Shown piece after piece: positions 7,411 to 15,677 of a DNA stretch of 64,000 nucleotides. The stretch lies in the NCBI RefSeq assembly GCF_946902045.1, contig NZ_OX336253.1, positions 2,046,001 to 2,110,000 on the forward strand, given 5' to 3'. Both the position numbers and the translations under genes were made by a program. The notes under the pieces were generated by a model that was given only the letters and a program-made list of their open reading frames with translations, did no database searches and was not told the DNA's origin. Within the stretch, counting starts at the first letter, position 1, and each line of letters opens with the position of its first letter. Source of the DNA: Neisseria sp. Marseille-Q5346. GTDB taxonomy: Bacteria > Pseudomonadota > Gammaproteobacteria > Burkholderiales > Neisseriaceae.

Positions 7411-7926
7411 ATGGCGCAATTAAATGCAATTTACAATGCCAACGTCTATATCGACGGCAACAATCTACTGGGCAAGGCGGCAGAAATTACCGCGCCTGAA
7501 GTCGAGTTCACCATGGATGAAGTCACCGGCTTGGGTCTTTTCGGTACGATCAAGCTGCCAAGCGGCATGGAGGCTTTGGAATCCGAAATCACATGGAACA
7601 GCTTTTATCCCGAAGTGGCCGCACGCAGCAAGAATCCGTTTAAAGCGGTGCAGCTGATGATTCGTTCTAACCTGCAAACATTCGACGCAGCAGGTTTGCA
7701 GAAAGAAGTGCCGATGGTCACTACCATGACCGGCACATTCGGCAAAGATGCGTTGGGTGGCTTTAAACCGAAAGAAAAGGCAGAGTTTTCCAGCACCTTC
7801 CATGTAAATGAAGTACGCCAAGTCGCTGATGGTCGAGAGCTCTTCTACTACAACTCCTTCAATAATATTCTGCGCGTGGACGGCGTAGATGTATTGGCAC
7901 AGATGCGTAAAAACATCGGTGCATAA
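7411..7926 (+). CDS. major tail tube protein (gpM / FII type)
   Basis: The 171-residue protein starts 12 bases after the sheath stop behind AAGGAG. It matches P2 FII-type tube proteins: NANVYIDGNNLLGKAAEI at the N-terminus, LGLFGTIKLPSGMEALES, then a conserved ARSKNPFKAVQLMIRSN region. It polymerises into the inner tube under the sheath. Sheath and tube form a two-gene block that ends in a boundary hairpin with T-run at 7970-8004. Confidence 0.92.
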   Translation: MAQLNAIYNANVYIDGNNLLGKAAEITAPEVEFTMDEVTGLGLFGTIKLPSGMEALESEITWNSFYPEVAARSKNPFKAVQLMIRSNLQTFDAAGLQKEVPMVTTMTGTFGKDALGGFKPKEKAEFSSTFHVNEVRQVADGRELFYYNSFNNILRVDGVDVLAQMRKNIGA

Positions 7927-7937
7927 GTATTAAAACA

Positions 7938-8004
7938 CATTAAAAGCCGGTTCAGACGGCCTTTGGCAGAATTGCTGTATCTTTCTTGGGTACAGCAATT
8001 TTTT
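7938..8004 (+). repeat. module-boundary element, copy 2 (half-DUS plus terminator hairpin)
   Basis: CATTAAAAGC (7938-7947) and TTCAGACGGCCTTTG (7951-7965) match copy 1 at 1979. They are followed by a perfect 10-bp hairpin AATTGCTGTA / TACAGCAATT and TTTT. Placed between tube and tail-chaperone genes, it probably lowers transcription into the downstream module. Confidence 0.7.
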
Positions 8005-8025
8005 ATTGATTTTCAAAAGGATTAA

Positions 8026-8328
8026 ATGATGACTGAAGCACAAAAACTGCAAGAAAACTTGGGTGCAACCAAAACTGTAAAGCTTAAATATCCTGTACGT
8101 TTGGCGACGGGCGAAAACCTGACCGAACTGAAACTGCGCCGTCCGCGTGTGGGTGATTTGCGTGCTGTGGCGCACTTGAGCAGCGATGCCGAGCAGGAGT
8201 TGACGATTTTCGCGCGCATCACAGGTTTGGTGCCTGAAGATTTGGACGAGCTGGATTTGTATGACTACAAACAGGTGCAAGACTGGTTTCGTCGCTCACA
8301 AGAAGACGAATCAGCCACCATTGAGTAG
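8026..8328 (+). CDS. tail assembly chaperone (Phage_TAC_7 / P2 gpE-type)
   Basis: The 100-residue acidic protein contains VKLKYPVRLATGENLTELKL and RRPRVGDLRAVAHLS, typical of the Mu gp41-like tail assembly chaperones that coat the tape measure during tail assembly. It starts at tandem ATGs 8026/8029, with AAAAGGA just upstream. The 3' end overlaps a second frame that encodes a GpE-like protein, the normal site of programmed frameshifting between chaperones. Confidence 0.88.
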   Translation: MMTEAQKLQENLGATKTVKLKYPVRLATGENLTELKLRRPRVGDLRAVAHLSSDAEQELTIFARITGLVPEDLDELDLYDYKQVQDWFRRSQEDESATIE

Positions 8329-8494
8329 AAAAGAAGCCGATGATCGGCTCTTAAAAGCGGCTGCTGATCTGGCATGGTGGTTTGGCTGGAGTATGCAGGA
8401 GGTATACGCGCTGCCGCTGGATGAATTTGAAGACTGGCAGAAAGAAGCAACCCGCCAAATTAAGGCGGGTTACGGAAGAATCGGGGGGATTTAA
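8321..8494 (+). CDS. GpE-like tail chaperone partner (start uncertain; frameshift possible)
   Basis: The core DLAWWFGWSMQEVYALPL, followed by EFEDWQKEATRQIKAGYG, is the P2 GpE family signature. The frame is open from an ATG at 8261, but the shortest overlap with the upstream chaperone uses TTG 8321 (57 residues). In P2 and Mu such a frame is joined to the upstream one by ribosomal frameshifting. Here the offset is +1, equal to -2, and -2 is the type I recall for Mu. I see no clear slippery heptamer and no P2-type T6G. Independent initiation or a fusion are both possible. Confidence 0.7.
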   Translation: MSRKEADDRLLKAAADLAWWFGWSMQEVYALPLDEFEDWQKEATRQIKAGYGRIGGI

Positions 8495-8766
8495 GAAGTC
8501 AGTTTGTCTTTGATAAAGACACATCCAGCGACCAAGCCACCAACGGCCAAACTGATAAGTAGAACTGGCAATCCGCCAAGTAGCAAATAAAGTACAACGG
8601 CAGCAGTTAAGACAACAATCAGTGGCACTATCAATTCAATGATTGGCGCAGATGAATAAGCGACTACTGTAAAAGCTACTGCAGTCAAATACAAAACAAA
8701 GCAGGCATTAAAAGTAGTATCGCTGACGTGATTGAAAATTTGTTCGTATTTTTTAGTTGCGTACAT
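8491..8766 (-). CDS. reverse-strand membrane protein (candidate moron), 91 aa
   Basis: The gene runs against the late operon. ATG at 8766 is preceded by AAGGAG (8770-8775 on this strand) and by a strong promoter at 8788-8816. The product starts MYATKKYEQIFNHVSD. It then has two or three hydrophobic segments, about residues 22-38 and 42-66, plus a Gly/Leu-rich one at 67-84, ending IKDKLTS. I recognise no family. Its 3' end meets the GpE-like gene by four bases. Opposite orientation, private promoter and lack of a structural role fit a lysogenic-conversion moron, for example superinfection exclusion; that function is a guess. Confidence 0.7.
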   Translation of the reverse strand: MYATKKYEQIFNHVSDTTFNACFVLYLTAVAFTVVAYSSAPIIELIVPLIVVLTAAVVLYLLLGGLPVLLISLAVGGLVAGCVFIKDKLTS

Positions 8767-8787
8767 AGCCCTCTCCTTAACGCTTCT

Positions 8788-8816
8788 ATCATAAAGGTTG
8801 GTAATAAAAATGGCAA
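8788..8816 (-). promoter_or_regulatory. sigma-70-like promoter for the reverse-strand gene
   Basis: On the minus strand TTGCCA (-35, 8811-8816) and TATGAT (-10, 8788-8793) are separated by exactly 17 bp, each 5 of 6 matches to consensus. The start site would be near 8781, leaving a leader of about 15 bases that contains AAGGAG. The -35 box overlaps the first codons of the tape measure gene. Confidence 0.75.
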
Positions 8817-11239
8817 ACGGTTTAACGCTGGGTATTACCGTCGGCGCATCCGTCGGTGCGGCGGTGGCCGGAATAAAATCTGTCAAATCTTCTTTAGATG
8901 TACTGGATAAAGCCAGTGCGAATTTGGCTAAGCGTCAAAAAATGCTTGGACAAACCTTAGAAAACCCGTTGCGTATGACTCGTAGTCGTGTTGGAGAGTT
9001 AAAACGGGAATACGATCAACTTGGACGTGCGATTGCCAAAATTGATGCCAAGCGTACCGATGTTGCTCTTTTGCAGCAAAAACGCCAGCAGCATTACGAT
9101 AAGCGTAATAGCTTTAAAGATGAAATCTTAGGTGCAGCTACTGCTGCTGGTTCAATCGCCGTCCCAGTAAAGTTGGCAGTAGAGTTTGAGTCATCGATGG
9201 CTGATGTACGAAAAGTCATTGATTTTGACACGCCGCAGCAATTCAAGGAAATGGAGCAGGACATCTTAAGGTTGACCAGAACCATTCCGATGGCTGGCAG
9301 TGAGCTGGCCAAAATCGCAGCATCGGGAGGTCAGTTAGGGATTGCGCGTAAAGACATTTCCTCTTTTACTGAAACCATTGCCAAAATGTCGGTAGCTTTC
9401 GATATGTCTGCCGAACAAGCTGGCGAGAGCATGGCCAAGCTGGCGAATGTTTACCAAATACCAATTACCCAAATAGGGAAACTTGGTGACGCCATCAACC
9501 ATTTGTCTAACAGCAGCCCGGCCAAAGCTTCGGAAATTGTCAATGCACTCGGTCGTGTTGGTGGCGTGGCTAAGCAGTTCGGTCTGACCGAACTTCAGAC
9601 GGCCTCGCTTTCTAGTGCTTTTATCGCTTTGGGTAGGACGCCGGAAGTAGCAGGTACAGCCATCAACGGTATGTTGACCAAGTTGATGACAGCTGATAAG
9701 CAGGGCAAGAAATTCCAGGCGGTTCTGGAAGGCATGGGTACTGATTCCAAAGCCTTGAAAAAAGCGATTGCCGAAAATGGCGAACAAGCCTTGATAGATT
9801 TTTTGAAGCAAATTGAAAAGCTGCCTAAAGAAAATCAAATGGGTGCATTGGTTGATTTGTTCGGTTTGGAATATGCCGATGATGTGGCCGCGCTTGTGGG
9901 CGGTTTGGACACATATAAGAAGTCTATCGAAGAACTAAAAAAAACAGGTAAAGGCGGAACTCCTGAATTCATGGGCAGTATGGAAAAGGAGTTTGCTGCA
10001 CGTTCGGCCACAACAGCCAATAACTGGCAACTTTTAAAAAACGGTTTGGTAGAAATTGGCATCACCATTGGCAGCGTTCTGCTGCCTGCTCTGAATCAAG
10101 GAATGAACGCTATTAAGCCGCTTGTAAACGGTTTTGCTGATTGGGCAGCTAAGAATCCTGAATTTGCAAATTCTCTTTTTTATGTGGTTGCAGGTTTGGC
10201 TTCACTCAAAGCCGGCAGTTTTGTTTTCCGTTTTCTCAGCAATGAAATTGGCGGCTTAATGACATCATTTCGTTTGGCTAAAACCTTGCTTGGTGCAGAC
10301 TGGATGGCAACGGTCTTGAGATTTAAATCAGGTGTTGGCTTTTTAGCTAAAGGCTTTGGCTTATTAAAAACAGTTTTTTCTGTTTTCGGCTCCGGCATCA
10401 TGTCTGTTCTTCGCTTCCTTCCTATGTTGGCTTCTGGCTTCCTTAAGTTGGGTATGGCTTTAATGGCCAATCCGATTTTTCTTGCGCTTGGCCTGTTAGC
10501 CGTTGCCGCCTATCTGCTCTACAACAATTGGTCAGAGGTCGTTGGTGGTGCAAAGGCATTATGGCAAAGCTTGGTAACATTTTTCAGTGGACTTTGGGCA
10601 AAAATCACAGCCTTCTTCAGTAGTGGCATAGGCAATATTGCAGAAACCATTCTCAATTTTTCACCACTCGGTTTGTTCTATCAGGCATTTGCTGGTGTGA
10701 TGAGCTGGTTTGGAGTAACCCTACCGTCAACCTTTTCCGGCTTTGGTCGGATGCTGATTCAGGGATTGATCAATGGCATTAAATCAGCGGCGGCAGCTGT
10801 ATATAACACAATTGCATCTATCGGTAATTCAATTAAGGCAAAATTCCAGGCGGTAATGGATATCCATTCTCCAAGTCGTGAATTCCGCCGTTTCGGTGGC
10901 TTTATCACTCAAGGTTTGGACATCGGTATCCGTCGCACGGCCAGTCGGCCAATCGGTACTATCGGCACATGGGCTGGCCGTCTGAAAGACAGTTTTACGA
11001 ACCGTGTCGGTCAGTTACGTGCTGATGTCGCTGCGCGTGTATCCGGTCATCGTGCAGATTTCGAGCAGGCGCGGCAGGCTGCGTCCGCCCCTGGCGGTGT
11101 GACCATCCATTTTAATCCGACCATCAACGCGCCAGGTGGTAACCCTGCACAAATTCAGACGGCCTTGCAAATGGGCTTGCGCGAATTTGAAACGCTGTTT
11201 CAACGTATGATGGCCGACCGTGAACGGAGGGCTTTCTGA
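8810..11239 (+). CDS. tail tape measure protein
   Basis: ATG 8810 is chosen (AAAGG upstream); a TTG at 8798 is also in frame. The 809-residue protein has the tape measure layout. There is a Gly/Ala start and a coiled coil (about 20-95), then the conserved TIGR01760-like core: VEFESSMADVRKVIDF, AASGGQLGIARKDI, LGRVGGVAKQFGLTELQT, LGRTPEVAGTAINGM. Hydrophobic segments lie around residues 445-600 and the C-terminal part reads DIHSPSREFRRFGGFITQGL. It sets tail length and may cross the inner membrane on injection. DUS decamers lie at about 9594, 10977 and 11156 within the gene. It is coupled to the next gene by a TGATG-type overlap. Confidence 0.92.
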   Translation: MANGLTLGITVGASVGAAVAGIKSVKSSLDVLDKASANLAKRQKMLGQTLENPLRMTRSRVGELKREYDQLGRAIAKIDAKRTDVALLQQKRQQHYDKRNSFKDEILGAATAAGSIAVPVKLAVEFESSMADVRKVIDFDTPQQFKEMEQDILRLTRTIPMAGSELAKIAASGGQLGIARKDISSFTETIAKMSVAFDMSAEQAGESMAKLANVYQIPITQIGKLGDAINHLSNSSPAKASEIVNALGRVGGVAKQFGLTELQTASLSSAFIALGRTPEVAGTAINGMLTKLMTADKQGKKFQAVLEGMGTDSKALKKAIAENGEQALIDFLKQIEKLPKENQMGALVDLFGLEYADDVAALVGGLDTYKKSIEELKKTGKGGTPEFMGSMEKEFAARSATTANNWQLLKNGLVEIGITIGSVLLPALNQGMNAIKPLVNGFADWAAKNPEFANSLFYVVAGLASLKAGSFVFRFLSNEIGGLMTSFRLAKTLLGADWMATVLRFKSGVGFLAKGFGLLKTVFSVFGSGIMSVLRFLPMLASGFLKLGMALMANPIFLALGLLAVAAYLLYNNWSEVVGGAKALWQSLVTFFSGLWAKITAFFSSGIGNIAETILNFSPLGLFYQAFAGVMSWFGVTLPSTFSGFGRMLIQGLINGIKSAAAAVYNTIASIGNSIKAKFQAVMDIHSPSREFRRFGGFITQGLDIGIRRTASRPIGTIGTWAGRLKDSFTNRVGQLRADVAARVSGHRADFEQARQAASAPGGVTIHFNPTINAPGGNPAQIQTALQMGLREFETLFQRMMADRERRAF

Positions 11240-12135
11240 TGTATGCAATGTTGGGCGACGTGAGATTTGAGACCTTGCAAAGTTTTTCCAGCCTGGAAGC
11301 GCAGCACTCGGCCAAGTTTGCCAAGCATGAAGTGCTTAAGGGAAGACCACGCCTGCAGGCGATGGAAAATGAGCTGACCACGCTGAGATTTGGGTTAAAG
11401 TTGCATTGGATGTTGGGCAATCCTGACACGGCCTACAAGGGCTTGCTGGCTGCTCTGGAGGCGCAGCAAGCGGTGTCGTTGGTTTATGGTTCAGGTCGAT
11501 TTGTCGGTTGGTTTGTAATTGAAAGCCTGACCGAGCGCACGTTGATTCAGGATAGCAAAGGCCGTACCGCCGCACGTGAGTTGGACGTTGAGTTGACTGA
11601 ATTTGTCGGCGACCCAAATAACCCACTGCCAACACCAGCGATTATCAGTGGCAAACAAAATCCATTACTGTCCCTGCTGCCCGAGTCGGTTCAGGCACAG
11701 GCGTCTGAGGTAATCAAAGCGGTTGAGACAGGAGTAAAAATTTATAGGGCTGCAGAAAGTGGCATTGAACAAGTGCAAGGCATTATTACAGCGGCGAAAG
11801 AGCTAAAAAATGATCCTGCCGGGCTTTTGCACTTAGTCGGTGATGCACTTGGTGTTGCTGCGCCGGTTCTACAAAACTTGAACGGCATTGGAGAAGTAAC
11901 GGCTGTTGTTGGTGACTTGACGAGCGCAACAAAACTGGCAGAGCAGCTCGGTATGGCTGGAAATGCGCTTGGTAATACGGTGGCAAGCCTAAGATCGGGT
12001 TATGAGAGCGGTTCAGTCGGAGGTTGGTTGGATGCCGCCGGGTCATCCATTATGACGGCAACAGAGGCGATGGCGAATGGAGCGTCAGCAGTTGAAACTT
12101 TGACTGGATGGCTTGCAACACGGAGTGATTCATGA
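11239..12135 (+). CDS. P2 gpU-like tail protein with C-terminal extension
   Basis: The first ~130 residues fit the P2 gpU family: MLGDVRFETLQSFSS, a RPRLQAMENELTTLRF block and YGSGRFVGWFVIESLTER. The full length of 298 is roughly twice that of P2 gpU. The extra part (about 150-298) is Ala/Gly/Val-rich and helical, like the extension seen in gpU-like proteins of other Mu-like phages. gpU caps or organises the tail tube end. Mu itself has the unrelated N/gp43 at this position, so this is one sign of mosaicism. Confidence 0.85.
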   Translation: MYAMLGDVRFETLQSFSSLEAQHSAKFAKHEVLKGRPRLQAMENELTTLRFGLKLHWMLGNPDTAYKGLLAALEAQQAVSLVYGSGRFVGWFVIESLTERTLIQDSKGRTAARELDVELTEFVGDPNNPLPTPAIISGKQNPLLSLLPESVQAQASEVIKAVETGVKIYRAAESGIEQVQGIITAAKELKNDPAGLLHLVGDALGVAAPVLQNLNGIGEVTAVVGDLTSATKLAEQLGMAGNALGNTVASLRSGYESGSVGGWLDAAGSSIMTATEAMANGASAVETLTGWLATRSDS

Positions 12136-12350
12136 GTGCAGTTTTACGTTATATAACTAAAGACGGTGACCGCTGGGATTTGATTGCCCATAAGCACTAC
12201 GGCAACGCGCTACTGATTGACGGCCTTATTGCGGCAAATCCGCATTTGCCGTTGGCTGAAGAGTTTGTCAGTGGTTTGACAGTATTTGTTCCTGTGTTGG
12301 AAAGCAAACCTAAAAACAATCAGGCCGATTTACCGCCTTGGCTGCGTTAA
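12132..12350 (+). CDS. P2 gpX-like tail protein (LysM-type)
   Basis: The 72-residue protein overlaps the gpU-like gene by four bases (ATGA). The pattern YITKDGDRWDLIAHKHYG, LLIDGLIAANPHL and GLTVFVPVL is that of tail protein X, a LysM-like domain at the baseplate. It ends just before a DUS at 12351-12362 that precedes gpD. Confidence 0.9.
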   Translation: MSAVLRYITKDGDRWDLIAHKHYGNALLIDGLIAANPHLPLAEEFVSGLTVFVPVLESKPKNNQADLPPWLR

Positions 12351-12371
12351 GGCCGTCTGAAAAGGAAGACC

Positions 12372-13472
12372 ATGAATATTTCGTCTTTATTGTCCGGCTT
12401 GGCCGTGCAAGGCGGTTCGGGCGGCACACACCCGGTAACCAAGCCGGATTTCACACTGAGCTACGAAAACAAAGACATCACCGGCGACATTGCACCGTAT
12501 CTGATTTCCTTTGTTTATACAGATTATCTTGAGGGGCAATCTGATGAGCTACAGGTAGAATTTGAAGATACCGACGGCCGCTGGCTGCGTGGCTGGTATC
12601 CTGAGCAAGGCGATGCACTTGCGTTGAGTTTGGGCGACCAATTTACCGGTTTGGTGGCATTGGGCAGCTTTGAGATAGCTGAAATTGAGTATAACCATCC
12701 TCCGTCAACGGTAAGCATGAAGGCTTTGTCTGCAGGTATCAGTAAAGCAAGCCGTACCTTAAAAGGTCGTGCGTATGAAAATACCACGCTTGCAGAGATT
12801 GTTCGTCAAGTGGCAGGTCGTTTGAAATTGCAGCTTACCGGGCAAGTTAAAGACATCAAAATAAAACGCGTAACTCAGTATCAGGAACGCGACGTTGAGT
12901 TTTTAAGCCGGTTGGCCAAAGAGTATGGCCACACCTTCAAAATTGTCGGGGATAAGCTGGTGTTTACCGATAATGCTACCCTGAAAGAGCGTGAAGCCGT
13001 GGTGGTGTTGAGTCCAGAAGATATGATGAGAATTCGTCTACGTGACTTGATTAAAGGCGTGCCAACCCAGGTTGAGATGCGCGGTTATGACCCGAAAACC
13101 AAAAAAACGGTGTCTGCTAAGCGGAAAACAAAACCTTTACGCCCAAAATCTAAACGTGGCCACACTGGTGACACCTTGAAAATAGTGCCGAATAAAGGAG
13201 AGAGCCAAGCGCAGCTTAATGCTCGTGCCGATGCCAAACTGGCTGACGCACAAGACGATCAATGTGCCGGAAACATCACCTTGTTCGGCAACGCGCTGCT
13301 GGTTGCAGGACAAACCGTTAGGCTGAAAAACATGGGTAAGTTTTCCGGTAAGTATCTGGTGAAGCAAGCGCGGCATGAATATCGCAGCAACAGTGGCTAC
13401 ACGACAGAGCTGGAGATTAAGATGATTGAGTATATTGATGACGAGGAGCAGCAGGATGCAACAAACCCATGA
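12372..13472 (+). CDS. late control gene D-like baseplate hub protein
   Basis: The 366-residue protein matches the phage late control D family (Mu gp44/P, P2 D): PDFTLSYENKDITGDIAPYL, YTDYLEGQSDELQVEFED, LSRLAKEYGHTFKIV and a C-terminal QARHEYRSNSGYTTELEI. It forms the hub ring at the tube tip, the counterpart of T4 gp27. The conserved DxL-EGQSDEL region is intact. Its 3' end overlaps the spike gene by 17 bases. Confidence 0.92.
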   Translation: MNISSLLSGLAVQGGSGGTHPVTKPDFTLSYENKDITGDIAPYLISFVYTDYLEGQSDELQVEFEDTDGRWLRGWYPEQGDALALSLGDQFTGLVALGSFEIAEIEYNHPPSTVSMKALSAGISKASRTLKGRAYENTTLAEIVRQVAGRLKLQLTGQVKDIKIKRVTQYQERDVEFLSRLAKEYGHTFKIVGDKLVFTDNATLKEREAVVVLSPEDMMRIRLRDLIKGVPTQVEMRGYDPKTKKTVSAKRKTKPLRPKSKRGHTGDTLKIVPNKGESQAQLNARADAKLADAQDDQCAGNITLFGNALLVAGQTVRLKNMGKFSGKYLVKQARHEYRSNSGYTTELEIKMIEYIDDEEQQDATNP

Positions 13473-14064
13473 TTTCGGGGCGACCCTGCAATTCGGCGTG
13501 GTATCGGCGGTAGATGAAGCCGGTCACAATCTGCGCGTCAAAATCCCTGCTCTGGAAGACATGGAAACCGACTGGCTACCGATGATTACACCGGCTGCCG
13601 GTGGCAATCAGTTTTACAGCCTGCCCGACGAAGGTGAGCAAGTTGTCTGCTTGCTGGACGCTCGCGGCGAAAACGGCTGTGTGATTGGCGCAATTTACAG
13701 CACGGCCGACAAGCCTCCTGCAAGCAGTAAAGACAAATGGATACGCCGATTTAAAAATGGCACTGTGATTGAGCATGACCGTGCCAGCGGGGATGTTTCT
13801 GTTCAGACTGACGGAGTGGTTAAAATTAAATCTGGAGCCAAAGTGTCTATCGAAACTCCAGAAACGATGGTTAGCGGAAATACGACTGTCAATGGATTGT
13901 TGACTTATACAGCTGGTATGTCAGCAGTTAATTCAGGTGGTGGTGATGCTGCAAATATTGAGGGTACTATGGTAGTGAATGGTGAGATTATCCTCAATGG
14001 AATTCCTTTGTCTAAACATAAACATCCCGGGGACTCTGGTGGTAAAACTGGTTTACCTGAATAG
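13456..14064 (+). CDS. baseplate spike protein (gpV / gp45-like)
   Basis: ATG 13456 is chosen because AGGAG lies at 13444-13448; the longer frame from 13426 lacks this. The 202 residues have an N-terminal OB-fold (FGVVSAVDEAGHNLRVKI, LPDEGEQVVCLLD), a trimeric beta-helix with repeated short strands, and a C-terminal KHKHPGD motif followed by a Gly tail. In P2 gpV an HxH pair at the spike tip binds iron, so HKH is probably that site. The spike punctures the outer membrane. Confidence 0.9.
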   Translation: MQQTHDFGATLQFGVVSAVDEAGHNLRVKIPALEDMETDWLPMITPAAGGNQFYSLPDEGEQVVCLLDARGENGCVIGAIYSTADKPPASSKDKWIRRFKNGTVIEHDRASGDVSVQTDGVVKIKSGAKVSIETPETMVSGNTTVNGLLTYTAGMSAVNSGGGDAANIEGTMVVNGEIILNGIPLSKHKHPGDSGGKTGLPE

Positions 14065-14086
14065 TCTTTAATCCGTTTTAAAATCA

Positions 14087-14140
14087 GTTTTAGACGGCCT
14101 TTCATAAAATCCCTGTATTCATTACGGATACAGGGATTTC
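14087..14140 (+). repeat. module-boundary element, copy 3 (degenerate half-DUS plus hairpin)
   Basis: TTTTAGACGGCCTTTC (one mismatch to the DUS half) is followed by a perfect 11-bp stem AAATCCCTGTA / TACAGGGATTT (14107-14117, 14129-14139). The hairpin ends three bases before the W start codon, with no ribosome site in between except inside the stem (AGGGA). It may act as terminator or as a translation switch for W. Confidence 0.55.
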
Positions 14141-14142
14141 TT

Positions 14143-14520
14143 ATGCAATTCGACACGCCGATTTCCAAACACTGGCAGCTCGCTCCCGGCGACAGCGGCT
14201 TGGCTCAGGGCGTGGACGATATTGATCTGTGTATTCATAACATTTTGTCTACGAGAAAAGGCTCGGATGTAACTCGTCCGGACTTTGGCAGCAACCATTT
14301 CGATTACATCGACACGCCGGAAGACGTGTTTGTGCCAAATATCGTACGTGAAGTCGTATTGGCTATTCAGACATGGGAAAAACGCGCCGACGTCGAAGAC
14401 GTAACCTTTAGCGGCCACGCCCCACACATCACCATGACCGTCCGCTGGCGTGTGGCCGATGATGTATCGGGCGAGGTCTATAGCACGGCTGTGAATTTGG
14501 AGAATGCAACGTGGATTTAA
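14143..14520 (+). CDS. baseplate wedge protein W (gp25-like)
   Basis: The 125-residue protein belongs to the GPW/gp25 family: DDIDLCIHNILSTRKGSDVT, RPDFGSNHFDYIDTPE and a C-terminal VRWRVADDVSGEVYS. gp25/W nucleates sheath assembly at the baseplate; the EPR-type motif is replaced here by TRPDFG. A hairpin ends three bases before the start, so translation may depend on its opening. The stop overlaps the J start by 10 bases. Confidence 0.9.
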   Translation: MQFDTPISKHWQLAPGDSGLAQGVDDIDLCIHNILSTRKGSDVTRPDFGSNHFDYIDTPEDVFVPNIVREVVLAIQTWEKRADVEDVTFSGHAPHITMTVRWRVADDVSGEVYSTAVNLENATWI

Positions 14521-15677
14521 GCAATTTAAAGCGTGAAGACGTCAAGGTCGTAGATGATGATTTGCAGACGATTTTGGCCGATACCATTGCTAGATATGAG
14601 CGCGACAGTGGCAAAACCTTGCAACCGGCTCATATCGAACGTTTGCTGATTAATGTGTACGCCTACCGTGAAGCATTGACTCGTCAGCAGGTGAATGAAG
14701 CCTACCGCCAACAGCACGTGCGCTTTGCGACCGGTTTGATGTTGGATTTATGTGGCGACGATGTGGCCACGCCACGATTGGAGGCACAACCTGCTCTTAC
14801 AACATTGCGATTTTCGTGTGATGCCAACTTGTCTGCAGAACAGGTTTTTATACCGGTTGGTACTCAAGTTAGCGTAGGTGAACTGACTTTTAAAACGACC
14901 ACATCGGCAACTTTGTCATCCAGCCGTAATACGGTCGATTTACCGGCGCAATGCACAATAACCGGAACAGCCGGAAATGGCTGGACAATCGGTCAAATCA
15001 ATACTTTGGTCAAGCCACTGCATGATGAGATTGATGTTGAGGTCAGCAATATTACTGTATCGTCCGGCGGAGTTGTTATTGAGAGTGACGACTCCTACCG
15101 AGAGCGTATTTTGCTTGCCTTTGAAGCATTTTCAGTCGGAGGACCGAGAAAGGCTTACGAGTATTACGCGCGCAGGGTTTCACAAGCGATTGTTGGTGTC
15201 CACGTCGGCAACGATGTTGATTCTTCCGGAAACGCGATTGGCGGCACAGTAGCCGTTACGTTGCTGACGACTGACGGACTACCCGGCCAAGAATTGATTG
15301 ACAAGGTGTCAGCGGCATTGAGCGATGAGACGGTACGTCCACTCTGTGACACTGTGATCGTGCGTGCGCCAGAAGTGGTGGAATACAAAATTGATGCCCG
15401 CTTGGTGCTGTTCAAAGGAGCTGATTCAAAATCGGTCTTAGCTGCAGCCAGCGCGGCTTGGTCAGACTATGAAACCGCTCGCTATTCCAAGCTCGGCAAA
15501 GATGTTGTGCCTTTGGATATTCAGACGGCCTTAAAGGTAAGCGGCGTGTACAACGTCATTTTGTCCAATCAGTATGGCGAATTGCGCGACAGCGATGTCA
15601 TTTTGATTGCACCTAATCAATGGGCGCGGTGCGTGTCATTTGGGCTGTCCGTCGATATGGAGCAGCAGGATGGCTAA
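14511..15677 (+). CDS. baseplate wedge protein J
   Basis: The 388-residue protein starts at GTG 14511 inside the end of W. It shows the Baseplate_J pattern: TLQPAHIERLLINVYAYREA, VRFATGLMLDLCGDD, YRERILLAFEAFSVGGPRKA, and YYARRVSQAIVGVHV. J builds the wedge together with W and I. One DUS lies near 15521. It overlaps gene I by 8 bases, so W-J-I are translationally coupled. Confidence 0.92.
   Translation: MDLSNLKREDVKVVDDDLQTILADTIARYERDSGKTLQPAHIERLLINVYAYREALTRQQVNEAYRQQHVRFATGLMLDLCGDDVATPRLEAQPALTTLRFSCDANLSAEQVFIPVGTQVSVGELTFKTTTSATLSSSRNTVDLPAQCTITGTAGNGWTIGQINTLVKPLHDEIDVEVSNITVSSGGVVIESDDSYRERILLAFEAFSVGGPRKAYEYYARRVSQAIVGVHVGNDVDSSGNAIGGTVAVTLLTTDGLPGQELIDKVSAALSDETVRPLCDTVIVRAPEVVEYKIDARLVLFKGADSKSVLAAASAAWSDYETARYSKLGKDVVPLDIQTALKVSGVYNVILSNQYGELRDSDVILIAPNQWARCVSFGLSVDMEQQDG

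Noticed and set aside
6827-7429. 200-codon minus-strand frame opposite the sheath gene
   Set aside because: It mirrors codon bias of the sheath gene and has no plausible domain.
8281-8330. P2-type T6G slippery sequence for the tail chaperone frameshift
   Set aside because: No T6G and no X-XXY-YYZ heptamer occurs in the overlap.
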